Shown piece by piece: positions 26,501 through 36,690 of a DNA stretch of 64,000 bases. The position numbers and the translations under genes were made by a program. The DNA is from Drosophila miranda (Eukaryota > Arthropoda > Insecta > Diptera > Drosophilidae): positions 29,264,001 to 29,328,000 of the forward strand of contig NC_046675.1 of NCBI RefSeq assembly GCF_003369915.1, written 5' to 3'. Under the pieces are notes generated by a model. The model searched no databases. It saw only the letters and a program-made list of their open reading frames with translations, and had not been told where the DNA came from. Within the stretch, counting starts at the first letter, position 1. Each line of letters begins with the position of its first letter.

Positions 26501-29114
26501 GCGGGGCCGGGGGGGGATAGTAGGTGCATGCAAATATTATTAGTGGAAGTGGCTCTAGGGGGGATCAGAGGAATAAAGGAAATAAAACCCAGAACTGGAA
26601 ATCACAGCCAGGATCGTTAGCCAGGACATTTTCCCGCCAAAACCAGAGGCAATCACATCTCAGAGGCCCGGCCCCCATAACCATGTCGTTTAAATGGCGA
26701 AAATGATTGTTCGGATTATGCCCATAAAACGGAATTGTTTCGGATAATAGGAGCGTGGGGGGAGCCTCATTAGTGGGAGCCTCTCTCGCTCTCTGGCTAT
26801 AATTGGAAATTGACAAACATCCGAATTTTTCCAGCAATCCAAAGGCGCCCTGGAAGGGCATCTTCTTGAATTCGCACGCCCTCGAATGGGACCGCTATGA
26901 CCTCGACTGGCCGGAGTTTAATAAGCGAGCACAGGCCTATCTCAATATTGGTGAGTCCTTATTCCAAGAGCAATCCCTTAGCTGTATTTTATGTCCATTT
27001 GCCATGCAGGAATCCCACCAACCGTGGGCTACAAGTACCGACAAATCTACATGAATTTCTGGAACAAAGAGCTGCCCGATGAACTCAATCAAATTGCGGC
27101 CTTGCAGGAGCAGCTGCATCCCGGCAGTGAGGTGATTACGGGTCACATGAGCAAGTACGGGCCGCGGGATAACGGCGCCGAGGACCCCGTGCGTACACTG
27201 AAGCTCCTCCTCCAGGAGCCCAGTCTGGCCAACAGTCCGGACTCGACGGAAACGGCAGCCGAGAACATGTACAATGCCCCGCCCACCTTTGGCCATGTGA
27301 TGCACAAGCAGCAGCCACAGCAGCCGCAGCGGGAGGAGGACTTGGAGATGACCTCTGCCACGAATCCCATGGAGGAGGACCAGCCGGAGACGGTGGCCAA
27401 GTCGGAGACAACGCTGCAGCTGCTGATTGCATTGATAGCCCTGATTATTGCCCTGAATGTGATCATCTATGGCACGTTCCTGTTGCGGCAGCGTCGCAAG
27501 AGAGCCAAAATGTTGCCGTTTCCGGGCCCAAAACTGAACGGGAATATCCTCAGCTATGACGGCGCCAACGACGACGAGCTGAAGCGCTGCAGCAAGTCGC
27601 GGGATGGCGACGATAGCTACGTCATGGACATGGCCCGCAAGTCCAACACTTACGAGGCCATCAAAACGGGCCAGCGGTCGCCCATCAATGGGTATGCGAT
27701 CCAGCGACAGCTCAGCTGCTCGACGGTGGACACCCACACGAAGGTGTGCGAGTGGATGTCGGGACAGGAGGTGCCCAAGTCCGGGAGCTTTGCCACGCCC
27801 ACTGCAACGACACCGACCTCAGTCCTGCCTGATGGCAGGATGATCATTTGCCAGGACATCGAAGTGGCGGACGCGGCTCTTCTGATCCCCCAGCATATGC
27901 ACGAGCCGCAGCACTACGAAATGCTGCTCCAGCGCCAGCACTCGGCCCTCACCGAACCCAGCGAGGACATCCTGCAGCAGCAGCTGCAGCACATGCCACT
28001 GCATCGGCACACCCACTCGGATCCGGTGGACATGATCCTGGCCGCCGATGAGCAGGTGACAAGCTTCGTTCATGCCGACGACGTGGACATTAATGTGACG
28101 AGTCGCGATGAGAACTGTGTCCGGGAAGTGGTGCCCCTCACGGCAGCCCAACAGCTGGAACTGCTCCGGCAGCGTAACTACCCCAAGGTGCTGCCCACTG
28201 CCCAGGACCTGAGGGACAGCCGCCGTGGAAGCTACAAGCGGAACTCCTTGCCGCCGCAGAACTTCAGTGCCCCCCTGCCGCCGCCTCGCACCATCAGCAG
28301 CACTCTGGGGCGGCGGCGACGGGACAGCAGCAACATTACCACATCACCACTGCAGCTGGCCCAGGACCTGGCCGGGGAGGAGGAGCCCGGGGAGCCGCAG
28401 ATTACCCAGAATACACTAATCTTCGGTCCCATTGTGCCCAAGTCGCCGGCGACCTCGTTAAAGCGACAGAAACGGGCGCCCGAGGCGGGAGCGCCGGCAG
28501 CGGGAGCGATGACAGCACTAAGCGGATCCTTCCAATCCTTTGAGTCGGTGCCGCCGGCTCATGAGACCACACCGCCGCAGGGCGGGCAGCGTACCGAATG
28601 CATTTACTCGATTGAGGCGAGTCCCGGGGCGTGTCCAGGGAACGATGGGACGAGCTGGTCGGCGCCCAATGGCGATTTGTATGCACAGCCGATGAAATCT
28701 CCCTCCAGGACATCGCTCATACCACGCCTCACCCAACAGCAGCCGACGCCGACGCCACATCATCATCATCAAGGAGCTGCTGACGGAGAAGAGACAGCAG
28801 CAGTGCCTGGAGGAGCATCATCAATGGCCACCACCGTCTCACCGACCCGCATACCTCAATTGCTGCAGCGTCAGGCTTCCGGCAAGGATTTGCGAATAGC
28901 AAACACCGCAAGTCCCCTGGCAAGCCAGGGACAACAACAGCGCACGGACTCCACAATATCATCAGGTTCGTCGGCTTCGGCGGCATCATCCACAGAATCG
29001 TCCACATCCTCATCCTCATCCTCCACGAACACGGTTCGCACCGAACTGCAGCAGCACCAGCACCAGCACCAGCACCAGCACCAGCCTGGCAAAAGTATTA
29101 CGACCAATATATAG
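383..29114 (+). CDS. Neuroligin (cholinesterase-like postsynaptic adhesion receptor), 5' end missing
   Basis: Neuroligins are single-pass membrane proteins that bind presynaptic neurexins through a catalytically inactive carboxylesterase-like ectodomain and bind PDZ scaffolds inside the cell. Nine exons join in frame: 383-535, 607-795, 853-1033, 6729-6860, 8359-8526, 20699-20888, 26018-26169, 26835-26950 and 27010-29114, about 1,128 codons. Family marks are [25 protein letters not shown], a GHSTGA elbow, [10 protein letters not shown] and AFIFGAP. A stalk, a transmembrane helix (about 27420-27485) followed by RQRRKRAK, and a long low-complexity tail ending in TTNI (class I PDZ ligand form) complete it. 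The esterase serine position is Ser (744-746), the Glu aligns (8390-8392), but the His position is Met (26033-26035), so activity is unlikely. The signal peptide and N-terminus lie upstream. It could be Nlg3 or Nlg4 of Drosophila; I cannot decide between paralogues. An ordinary carboxylesterase is excluded by the transmembrane segment and tail. Confidence 0.93.
607..795 (+). CDS. Neuroligin exon b: nucleophile-elbow region
   Basis: The intron before it is only 71 bp. The exon opens with GT TTC CTG, completing Gly-Phe-Leu, and runs through [18 protein letters not shown] to [18 protein letters not shown]. The elbow is G-H-S-T-G, with a serine where vertebrate neuroligins have glycine. The donor after CCTCAG is GTGGGT. 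Confidence 0.92.
853..1033 (+). CDS. Neuroligin exon c
   Basis: After a 57-bp intron (acceptor TTCTGCAG) it encodes [18 protein letters not shown], the strand and helix that follow the elbow in all esterase-fold proteins, then an acidic loop rich in Asp and a [10 protein letters not shown] helix. The donor GTGAGT is at 1034. A 5.7-kb intron follows. Confidence 0.92.
2310..2400 (+). mobile_element. DINE-1/INE-1 (Helentron-type) 5' remnant
   Basis: GTACCCAGTACTCGAAGGG TAT followed by AGGCAGAAGAAGAGTTTCCG and CATAAAGTATAT matches, in order, the head of the DINE-1 element as I know it (TACCCGTTACTCG, AAGGGTAT, AACAGGCAGAAGGAAGCG, TTTCCGACC, ATAAAGTATAT). Sequence after 2400 no longer follows the consensus. 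There is no coding capacity; it is an old non-autonomous copy. Confidence 0.65.
3650..3691. repeat. CA microsatellite
   Basis: An AC-dinucleotide run interrupted once by AGAT near 3661-3664, with at least 14 clean units after the break. Confidence 0.95.
4321..4362. repeat. GA-rich tract
   Basis: GAGAGAGAG broken by GCGAGA and followed by GGGGGAGCGGGAGAG. In flies such tracts can bind GAGA factor, but nothing here shows use. Confidence 0.9.
4725..4751. repeat. CA microsatellite
   Basis: An uninterrupted run of about 13 CA units. Confidence 0.95.
5158..5171. promoter_or_regulatory. kB-like site (Rel/Dorsal-type motif)
   Basis: GGGGGGATTTTCCC contains GGGATTTTCCC, a full match to the Rel-family consensus GGGR(N)YYCC. 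It is intronic; function is unknown and a chance match is possible. Confidence 0.3.
6729..6860 (+). CDS. Neuroligin exon d: [10 protein letters not shown] block
   Basis: 132 bp, exactly 44 codons, entering and leaving in the same phase. It encodes [14 protein letters not shown] and [19 protein letters not shown], matching the fold block that reads GPVIDGDVIP in vertebrate neuroligins. The acceptor CTCCTTTCTAG is good. The donor GTTTGTTAAG is a weak match to GTAAGT, but only this cut keeps the frame into the next exon. Confidence 0.9.
6861..8358 (+). other. Neuroligin intron (1.5 kb)
   Basis: I see no gene and no large repeat. The 3' end is a CT-rich tract (CTCTCTCCCTCGTTCTAG) that forms the acceptor of exon e. 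Confidence 0.7.
8359..8526 (+). CDS. Neuroligin exon e
   Basis: 168 bp (56 codons), same phase at both ends. It encodes [16 protein letters not shown], whose second Glu aligns with the acid of the cholinesterase triad, and [13 protein letters not shown]. The donor GTAAGT overlaps what looks like a stop (AAG TAA), so the open frame appears to end here but does not. Six of 11 leucines are TTA, unlike the last exon. Confidence 0.92.
8785..8819. repeat. Three copies of a 12-bp unit (GCCTGCCACGTC)
   Basis: GCCTGCCACGTC occurs at 8785, 8797 and, ending in GC, at 8809, with no mismatch before the end. It abuts the CRE palindrome. Confidence 0.95.
8819..8832. promoter_or_regulatory. Perfect CRE palindrome (TGACGTCA core)
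   Basis: CATTGACGTCAATG is its own reverse complement over 14 bp and contains the full CREB/ATF site TGACGTCA. It lies 290 bp downstream of exon e, in the long intron. Confidence 0.45.
9572..10245. repeat. Tandem duplication, ~358-bp period
   Basis: The two halves share, in order, TTTTCTATAGA, CACAAAAGATGAAATTGTG, TAGAAAAATGTGTGACAAAA, a poly-A run, ACTAGT..TATCCGAT, GATTTTAAAGAG, TATACCCT, GATATTTTTTAAAAG, TTCAAGAAAAA and ATTAATTATATAGATAT. ATGCCATGGAAAACTTTCAG recurs at 9913 and 10271 (358 bp apart). Copies differ by small indels in the A-runs. The family is unknown. Confidence 0.85.
10741..10781. repeat. TC-rich microsatellite
   Basis: CTCTCTCT run with CCC and TTT interruptions. Confidence 0.95.
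12203..12840. repeat. Second tandem duplication, ~436-bp period
   Basis: AAATAATTTAAATGGAAATT occurs at 12244 and 12680. Around each copy lie TTTTTGTGGTA/TTTCTGTGGTA before it, and a poly-A run, AACAACAG(G/T)CCAACAA, ATTTTTTTTAGAT and TTCAAGTTTTTA after it. The unit differs from the one at 9572-10245. The two copies of the shared part are separated by unrelated sequence at about 12425-12630. Confidence 0.8.
15360..15710. repeat. AT-rich block with recurring ATTTAAAT
   Basis: About 350 bp made largely of TTTAAAT, TATTTAAA and AATATAT words with almost no G or C, bounded by normal-composition sequence. It could be a matrix-attachment or replication-type region; this is only a composition argument. 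Confidence 0.6.
16322..16338. repeat. 17-base G homopolymer
   Basis: An unbroken run of G between CCTAGA and CAGCACGC. Its length may also reflect assembly or sequencing slippage. Confidence 0.9.
17481..17517. repeat. TC microsatellite (~18 units)
   Basis: An uninterrupted TC run preceded at 17370-17445 by imperfect GTATCT/GTCGGA hexamers. Confidence 0.95.
19398..19419. repeat. (CCCCAG)n array, G-quadruplex capable on the minus strand
   Basis: Four CCCC runs spaced by AG. On the minus strand this is four GGGG runs with two-base loops. Confidence 0.85.
19540..19553. repeat. 14-base C homopolymer
   Basis: An unbroken C run after GAGCTGG. Confidence 0.9.
20001..20095. repeat. Cluster of CTAACAG / CTGTTAAC words with an inverted repeat
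   Basis: Alternating forward and reverse forms (GCTAACAG, CTGTTAACC, GATAACAG, GCTGTTAACC, GCTAACAGC, CTGTTAT) fill 95 bp. GCTGTTA (20055-20061) and TAACAGC (20073-20079) form a stem with an 11-base loop. The block, and the GC-richer sequence before it from about 19860, looks like a transposon end, but I cannot name it. Confidence 0.45.
20118..20206 (+). mobile_element. DINE-1/INE-1 remnant
   Basis: AAAGTATATCTATACCTGAT, then CGGCATCAATAGCAGAGTCC, follows the DINE-1 body (AAAGTATATATATTCTTGAT, then CAGGATCAATAGCCGAGTCG). The preceding TTAAGAAGGTTTTGCCAACC resembles its GAAGGAAGCGTTTCCGACC. It is a diverged fragment. Confidence 0.65.
20699..20888 (+). CDS. Neuroligin exon f
   Basis: It lies after a 12.2-kb intron, with acceptor CTCTCTTGCAG. 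It encodes [20 protein letters not shown], then [19 protein letters not shown] and YMYVFGHNS, the helix and strand that precede the triad-His loop. It ends in phase 0 at donor GTAAGT (20889). Confidence 0.92.
22828..22895 (+). mobile_element. DINE-1-like head remnant
   Basis: ATACCCTGAACAGAGAGGGTA then AACAGGCAGAGAAGG has the order and spacing of the DINE-1 start (TATACCC...AAGGGTAT...AACAGGCAGAAGG). Confidence 0.5.
23654..23676. repeat. GA microsatellite
   Basis: An uninterrupted run of about 11 AG units. Confidence 0.95.
26018..26169 (+). CDS. Neuroligin exon g: inactive histidine loop
   Basis: It encodes [20 protein letters not shown], aligned to the HGxExxxxFG loop of cholinesterases, then [19 protein letters not shown], the C-terminal helices of the esterase fold. 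A Met stands where the catalytic His would be; a His lies three codons earlier. The acceptor is TTTTTCACTTACAG, the donor GTGAGT. Confidence 0.92.
26170..26834 (+). other. Neuroligin intron (665 bp)
   Basis: Non-coding. It has a GGATGCGGATGC hexamer patch at 26305-26345 and a G-run (GGGGCCGGGGGGGGA) near 26505. Confidence 0.75.
26835..26950 (+). CDS. Neuroligin exon h
   Basis: It completes GNPKAPW and encodes a short stretch with [20 protein letters not shown] and NIG, the end of the esterase-like domain. The next intron is 59 bp. Confidence 0.92.
27010..29114 (+). CDS. Neuroligin last exon: stalk, transmembrane helix, cytoplasmic tail
   Basis: About 701 codons. It begins [20 protein letters not shown], the end of the ectodomain, followed by an acidic Gln/Pro-rich stalk. 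A hydrophobic segment at about 27420-27485 is followed by RQRRKRAK as the stop-transfer signal. The tail is long (over 500 residues), GC-rich and low in complexity. It has His runs (28759 on), a Ser block (about 28965-29030) and a Gln-His repeat from CACCAG copies (29053-29081). Conserved-looking tail words include [16 protein letters not shown]. The C-terminus TTNI fits the S/T-x-hydrophobic class I PDZ ligand. Stop TAG is at 29112-29114. No AATAAA is seen in the following 600 bp, so the 3' UTR end is undetermined. Confidence 0.95.
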
Positions 29115-32100
29115 AAAAACCCCAACACCCAGGAGGAGCAGGGACCAGCCAGCAGCCAAGAAGTTCCTCAATTTAACGCCAGAGAGAGAGGGAAAGAGTG
29201 AGAGACAGAGTTAGAAAGGATGGAGGTCCCGCTGTGGTCGCATTGCGGCGGACGAGCAGGAGCAGCAGCTCCGACAGCTGCCTGCCAAATGGCTGCCCCA
29301 TCCCCATCTCCCTTGGGGTCCACGCACACAGGCCAGGCTGTCGGAATTTTATAGAGCTTGCGTAAATTTAATAATACATTTTGGTATAAAGTTTATCTTT
29401 GACTTGGCTGCGGCGGCATCGGCGGTTAGCAGCTTCGACTGCAGTTTGTGTGCCTGAAAGGAAAGTTTTCTACCATCGTAAATTAGTTCCAAGAATTGCG
29501 AGTATTTTGCAGCAAAAGGTTGCAGCAGCGGCAGCAGCATATCGAAATAAGCAGAGAAAGTCTCATCAAATCAAAGGAACTTTTGAGTGATGTCTTGGAA
29601 GTAGCAACTAAATGGGAAATATATCTTTGATAGATGGAAAATAGATTGGTTTATGGAACTAAGAAGAAAGTAATATGCATAAATATATACCTATAATGTA
29701 GCCATAATTTAGTCATAAGAATCACAGTCATTATTCTGATGTAAACCAAAGAAAGGAATCCATAAAGTTGTACAGAATGGAGCCACCCAGCAAGTATTAT
29801 AAGTTAAATGTTCGTTCTATGAAATCAAATTAGGTTTCTTGCCATAAGATAACACACACACACACAGAAGACACTCATCGATGAAGGCAATTTGCATATG
29901 GCTGATTTTTGCATTTGTTTCCCCTGACAACCGACAGAAGCAGAAATTGCCAATAACAATGCCTGCATTTTGCCACTTTCCACTCCACACCATGCCACAC
30001 ACAAAAGTTGTGTCAACTATTGTTGCCGGCAATTTACCAAACAAAAGCTACTTACGAAGGAAATACCCTCCCAGAGGCAGCTCCGATTTTGAGCACTGGA
30101 AGGCTATGATTGAACAGAAGTGCATAGTCAATAACGAATGTATCTCGAAAGTGTATCTATAGCTTCTGCTTTCGGGTCTAGACTTTCATTCTCTGCCTTC
30201 CTTTTATGTGTGGCTGTCTTTAGTCCGCCAATGCTCTCTCAGGAGCAGAGCCAGGGCAATTTCGTGGTGCCTGCCAACTTAATTTGCCACAAAATTTCAA
30301 CGGCAGCCACTATTGTAGCACGCTTCGGAGCTTGGGAGCTCTGTGTGTCCTGTAGTCCTGGAGTCGCATCAAAATCAGTTGAAATGTCAACATTTCTGTA
30401 GCTGCACATATTTCAAATATTTGGCATTTCCCGCATAGTTGTTAACTCTTTCTCCACTTGGCTGTTCCTGTTTCTAACTCTCCCCAACCCCTTACCCATC
30501 GCCATCAAAGTTGTCGCCGACCGCAGAATAGTTGGGAGTTTTGTTTCTTCTAAGCTTAAGGCCATATCCTGCAGGATTTACTGCCTCTGGCGTTCGTTGC
30601 CATAGACGAAAGTTTTGGGGACCCCCGGCTTTTATGCCTTATTCCCTTTGTGGCACATTACAGTTTTTTTTTTGGCTTGGTTTTTGCCCAGAGATTGAGT
30701 TATTGTGTCGTTTCGCTTTGGGGTCCTTTATGCAAATTGTTGTATCTTGAAGTTTTTTGCTGTTTGTTTTTGTTGCTGTTGATTCCATAACATTTTTATT
30801 CTCCCTTTACGCAGGTTGTGGCACAGCACAAAACATCGAATGGCAAAGTTTGTCGCGAACTAAAATTGAAAATTCTACTGCCCTCCAAGAAATGTTTCCC
30901 CAGAGATAGAGCGAGAGAGAGCGAAACCGGGGGCGCCACAAAAGTCGTAATTAAATTGTTTGCCCCATTGGATTGTTTTTACGCTTTCATTTTGGCTCTC
31001 TCGTGGTCCTTTTTGCCCGACTATTTGTTTGGTCACGAATTTTGTTATGTCATGAGAGGGGACGGGCGGTGCCAACTAATTGAGCAGCACAAGAGCCGAA
31101 AAGTACTCCAATCAGAGTTATTTGATCGGAATGTTGAGGACATAAATTGATATAATGGCCTCGATATGAATGGGATACCCACTGCAAGAGTGTCGTACCC
31201 ACATATTTTTGCACTTCAAAGGCGAAATCTTATATGAGATTTCCATAGCCCAGCGCCCCATGGCGCCCACCCCTGCCTCCCGCTGGCTGCCTGTCAGTCC
31301 ATCACAGAGTGTTTTCCCACTCAAGTCGGGCCCGGCTGTTTGTAATTTTGCTCAATTGGAAAATGCCTTTGGGGCGTTTCACTCTTTCCTCAAGTTCTTC
31401 TTCGCTCTCCGCTCTTCTTTCACTTCTCTTCTTTTCCCTGCCATGTACTCGCATCGTTTGGGGTATTTTCTTTTGTGGAAGTAGGCATTCCGTGCAGTCT
31501 GCTGAAAAGTGTATGAAATAGTCCTTAAATTGAATAAACCCAGAGATAACTTTTGTGGCAAGTTATCAAGTGCTAAATGGAAGTTTGTTAGCTTGATATG
31601 CCATGCAATGGAATTCCCCCACTTTGATGTAAATGAAAATTCTGGGAAAAAGCAAAGCTAGAGCAAAAGACAACAAATCTGTTCGATTGCAGGACAATCC
31701 ACGAGGACATGGCTAATTCCGAAACCTTAATCACTTCACCGCAGGGCAAAAACACTTGTACACCATTAAATATGTAGCTTTCGAATCAATTTGCTAGATT
31801 CCACTGGACTGAATAATTCATAAACTAGCAAAAACCGAAACTATACTACATACCGCACAAGCCAAATAGTTTGGACCCAACAAATCAAAAGCCACAGCCG
31901 GAGCCGGAGCCAGAGGAAAGCCAAACAAAAATCGAGAAAATTAAACTCTTGGAGTACGAGGAAATTCCCAAAAGCAGCTCCCCAGCACCGTCTGCTGCTC
32001 TGAACATTTTCGTAAATTTGCTGACAACCACAAATTAGAGTAACTCAAGAGTATATTAAAGTCAAATATGCAGAGGGCTGGAACTGCCATAACCCGAATG

Positions 32101-34191
32101 TAAGAGACAAGTACAGTACAGTACAGAACGCCTCGCCTCGCCTCCATGGAGTAGGAAACTTTCAGGAGACTGAGACTGAGACTGGCAACAATTCATGCAT
32201 TAATACATAACGTTCTGGTCTCTGATTTGATTTACTGTTTGGGGACTTTTGTTGGTCAAAATAGGGCAAGGCACAAGCAAAATGGAAACTTATGACAGGA
32301 AAACCCAATAGGCAAACACCAAAAAACGAAAAAACAAACAAATAAAACAACTTTAAACCATAATTTAAATTGGATAATTTTTGTAAATATTAAAACTTTT
32401 ATATAATTAAAGCAAATTAACAACGACAGGCATATGCTACGATATGGGCAACCGATACACGTTTTATTTTTTTGTTCATTGTTAATTAAGCAGCTTAAGT
32501 GCATCAGCACTAATTAATGTACTTAATAATTAGTATTATACGTTTATGTGTACATTTTCCGCACCGCAATGAGCATGAAACGAACGGGTTGACTGGGTCT
32601 TCAATGGTCTTTAACAATAAACAATAAACTGGATAAACATTCCACACAACCAAACAGATGAGCAAACAAATATGTAAATTATGCCTTGCTATTTTTAGAC
32701 CCCTGACGTTTGTTTGACTTTTTAATGAAAATTTTAATAATTTAATAGGTGCCAAATGGGAAAAAACAATGGAATGGACACACAGCAAAGTGTAAATAAT
32801 TTATAATCCAAACAATTATTGTAGCCATGTAACATTTCACAAATAAAAAGGATAACTTTTCAACAACAAAAATGCGGAGAAAGGGGAATATGTTGGCGGT
32901 CAAGAGTTTCAGTTAACTCTTTGACTATTTGGCTGGGTCTCGGCTGCCCCGCTGAGAAATGTTTATTAATTACAGCTGGGATTACTTTTAATGAGTTGTG
33001 GACCGCACCAAAAAATTCCTGGTGTCCAATTACAACAAAATTTGATTTGATTTCGTGCAATAAATAATTTTCATAAATACATGTTGCAATATTCCGCACA
33101 AAAACCGAAAAATGCTTAATTAATTGTATTTTTGGAGACTAGACACGACACAAAAACCAGTGGAAGACCAACAAATGTCACGAGGGACATCAGCGGCATA
33201 AACGGATTTGTTTGGTTGATAATTTTCCTGCCTGCCGGCGAGATTTAAATGTAATTTTGCGGTAGAGCCCCGTTGAGCGGTGTACGGGCCGGCGTTAAAT
33301 GCAAATTATTCGCATCGAAACCTCAATGAATATAAATTCGCAAATGAACAGCAATCGCACCTCGGAATATTGGACAATGGTTCGAGTAATAAAATAAATA
33401 TTTAATTAAATATATTTCTGTGTTTTGTGTCCTTTTTCTGTATATTTTTACAGTGTTATTTTGCTGCACTGTTTATTTGTTTGTTTTTGCGGCCGAGAGT
33501 TCAATGAGCCATTAAATGTTAACGATCTCAAAGCCATAAAATAATATGCACAAAATTGATTCAAGGTGGAGTCTGTCCTGCATGCAAATTATGCATAAAA
33601 TTCTGTCTTGCTTTTAGTTCCATTTCTGATCAAACAGTCGAAAGTGAAAGTGTGTGAAAGTGTGAAGCCAAAACAAATCTTGTATGTTAATAATTTTCAA
33701 TTTTAAGACCATTTTCTAAGCAAAATTCGAGCAGAAAATGCTCTCCATTAGATTTAAATGGCAAACAATTTTGTTGCATATTTTTCACCATTTCCCATCG
33801 GTTTGTTGCTGCAGTAACACATTGCCTGGGAGTTGGACATGTAAACAAGCATCCCATTTGCATTTACATTTTTCATAGTTTCTGTTCTTTTATTAAATTT
33901 ATAAATTTTGTTCTGCTCCACAGGGCAGATCCCTCCCGCTCTGGTCCTGGTCCTGGTCCTCGTCCTCGGCACGAACACGATTCTCGCAGACCCTCCTCAC
34001 ACGTATGAGATTTATGGCAAAGCGCATTTTATTTATATATATTTTATGACTTTTGTTGTTTTCATACTACTATTTTTGCGCTCCTTCTCTTTCTCTGGCT
34101 TTCTGCCCGCAAACATTTCCATCATAAATATTTTTCCCCGTTTTGCTGGGCACCCAAGAAAACCGAAAGGAAAACTACAATTACTAGGCAT

Positions 34192-34212
34192 GGGCATGGG
34201 CATGGGCATGGG
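34192..34212 (+). repeat. (GGGCAT)n array, G-quadruplex capable
   Basis: GGG runs begin at 34192, 34198, 34204 and 34210 with three-base CAT loops, followed by GGGGAGGGGGAGG. Confidence 0.85.
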
Positions 34213-36448
34213 GAGGGGGAGGCGGTGGGGGTTGAAGGAAAAAGGAGCGAGAAAAGATCCTCTAAAAGTAAATAAAAGTGTGGAAAAGCGCAGGAAACTT
34301 TGTAGAACGTGACCTGCACGAGAAGCAGTCAGGCGTTGCCATTGAGCTTTGCCCAGGAACCATACTCTCCCACGACCCCCACCCACTCTTTGAGTAGCAA
34401 TTAACGCCCATGATATTGCCGTTCGGTTGCATGTGCCATGTGGCATGTGGAACGGCCTGTAGAACGGCGTGTGCTGGGGCGGGTGTTAATGCGGCAAGTC
34501 ACTCGAATTGGCAGTCGACTGGCTTTTTATTGTAGAATACTTTCCAGGGCCTTTCCGCTGTTCCGTCGTTCCTTAACGTTTAATTTGCTTATTACCAAGT
34601 TTTCGCACAGACAATGTGCCGTCGCCATCGCCGTCGCCATCGCCATCGCCAACGCTGCTCCACTTTCATTCAAGTTTGTTGCAATTTGCAATTTGGGTCG
34701 TTGTCTGCCCCACGCCGGTCTGCAGCCAGTCAGTCCCCAGCCTGCCGCCACACATTTGTCGCTAATTTGGCGAGAAAAGTCAGCAGCCTTACGCCTTTGA
34801 ACGCGGGCTCCGTCGGAAAGGAGCTCCCCCCCTCCGCCCCATAGTAATTGTTTGGCACCAATTGTTTTAAATGCTCGACGAGCGTTCCACAAATTGTTTC
34901 CCAGGCGTCACCAGACCGCCGCACAGGGTGGAGGGGGCTGTGGGGCTGAGTGCACTCTACACTCTCCGAGTGTCAACAATATTCGATCGGAATCGAGTTA
35001 TGAAAGTTTAATTGAAGCAACCGCAAACCAAACACACACAGATACTATTTGAGTTTACTTTTGTAATATTTTCTTTAATTTGCAAATATTTATTTTAAGT
35101 TCTTGTGCACACTCCACCCACAACTTGTGTCGTGTTGCACAGTGTTGCCTCTCCGGTGGCACGCAGCAAGAAATTGCAAATGTTTTTATTATAAACAAAG
35201 AGACTGCGCTCGTGTGTGTGGCGTTGGGTGAACTTTTGCCGTTTTCAAGTCGAAATCGATGCGCATCAATATTCAATATGTGGCTTTTACTCGCGCCCCG
35301 CCTCAAATGGTGGAAAGAAGTGCTAAAAGGGGGCAGCCACTGGCACAAGGAGTGCCAGTCGTCCCATCAATGGAAGCAGGAACATCGATGGAGGAAGAGG
35401 TGCAGGAGCGGTAGCAAACCCAATCATGCAACGCAACCAACGCCATCTGATGTTTGCTTTACGTAATGGAATTGTGCGGTGAACGCCGCGTGCCACATTT
35501 TCGCCTTGTCTTGCCACGCCCTGCGCCCTGCTGCCACACGCTCTTTGTGACTTTCCCCGTATGTCTGTAGCTGTGTCTGTGCCTGTTCCTGTGAATTTTC
35601 CTTGGGATCCCACGCCATATGGCTGTGTGTGTTGAATCCCTACCCAACGACCAAGGACTGTGCCTTTCAATTGCTTTCCACCGCCGCTTTCTTCTTTACT
35701 TTCCATTTTGCGTGGGCAATTGTCAACATTCTTTGGGCGTTTCAATTTACTTTCGATATTAATTAAATAAAAATATGCACATGAGTTGGGAAATTAATGG
35801 AAACTGCATTGACATAAGCTGATTATAATTTGAGCAGCTGCTTCTGCAGAGATAGAGACAGAGACAGAGACAGCTCCAATGAGCTGGAGCCCTGAGCGAA
35901 CGCCTCTCTCTAATTTCCATTTATAAACCATTTCACCGCAAAGTCGATTAATAGCAGAAATTTCCAATTACCCAAGCCTTATAATCAGAAATTGAATTGT
36001 GTTCGAGACGGTTTGTCAGTTCGTTTTTATCGAATCACTCTCGAAGGATACTCTGCCTCATTCTCGGGCTCGCTCTGTCTGTTGCGCAACAAAGGAAAAC
36101 ACGTGCTCGTATTAGCAACCAGCTAAGTGCTGTTATTCTACAGTTTTACACCACAATTACCAGCTCCCACGCACACACACACACCCACACACACACGAAC
36201 ACCCACTGGGAACGTGTCAAAATCGACACCAGCACATGCTCCATGCTCCTGCGACCCCGATAAGCCATCGTACCTCGTAACTCGTCCTGCACCGTCGGAT
36301 CACACCCGCCCTACGTGCCTCCAGGACCCCATCGCTACGTGTCGAATTCCAAATAGCAGCGCCAGTCATAACTGTAAGACAATGTCTGCATGTGATGTGA
36401 TGACGGGAACGTTGTCACGCAGTCGGGCTCGTGCTCGGGCTCTGGTGC

Positions 36449-36471
36449 GGGTGCGGGTACGGGTGCGGGGG
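36449..36471 (+). repeat. (GGGTGC/GGGTAC)n array, G-quadruplex capable
   Basis: GGG runs at 36449, 36455, 36461 and 36467-36471, six bases apart. Confidence 0.85.
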
Positions 36472-36652
36472 CTCTAAGGTTCTACGGAATGAGATTCCGG
36501 CTAAATCTAAGGAAGTGGGCGGAGGTGGACGTGAAGGTGATGCAAAGCAGCACTAGTTAGTATGTCATGTGCATGTTGTCATGGCATATTTCGTTCAAGA
36601 CTTACCTTCAGTTTTGCAAGCGCACACAGTTTAACGGGGACTTTTTTAGTAT

Positions 36653-36690
36653 ACCCTTTCAGGGGGCTATTATAGGTGTTTAGACCGAAG
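36653..36690 (+). mobile_element. Helentron-type end remnant
   Basis: TATACCCTTTCAGGGGGCTA, then TTATAGGTGTTTAGACC, resembles the recurring Drosophila element start TATACCCTTGCAGAGGGTA TTATAATTTTGGTC. It is a short fragment only. Confidence 0.4.

Noticed and set aside
26937..27737. 266-codon minus-strand frame over the neuroligin last exon
   Set aside because: It is a shadow of a GC-rich coding exon; it crosses the intron and exon boundary with no splice logic of its own.
33908..34312. Hydrophobic [11 protein letters not shown] frame resembling a signal peptide, with an upstream CTCCACAG and a downstream GTATGA
   Set aside because: It has no ATG (the first codon is TTG), and the hydrophobic run comes from a GTCCTG repeat. 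No partner exon was found, though an unannotated exon cannot be excluded.
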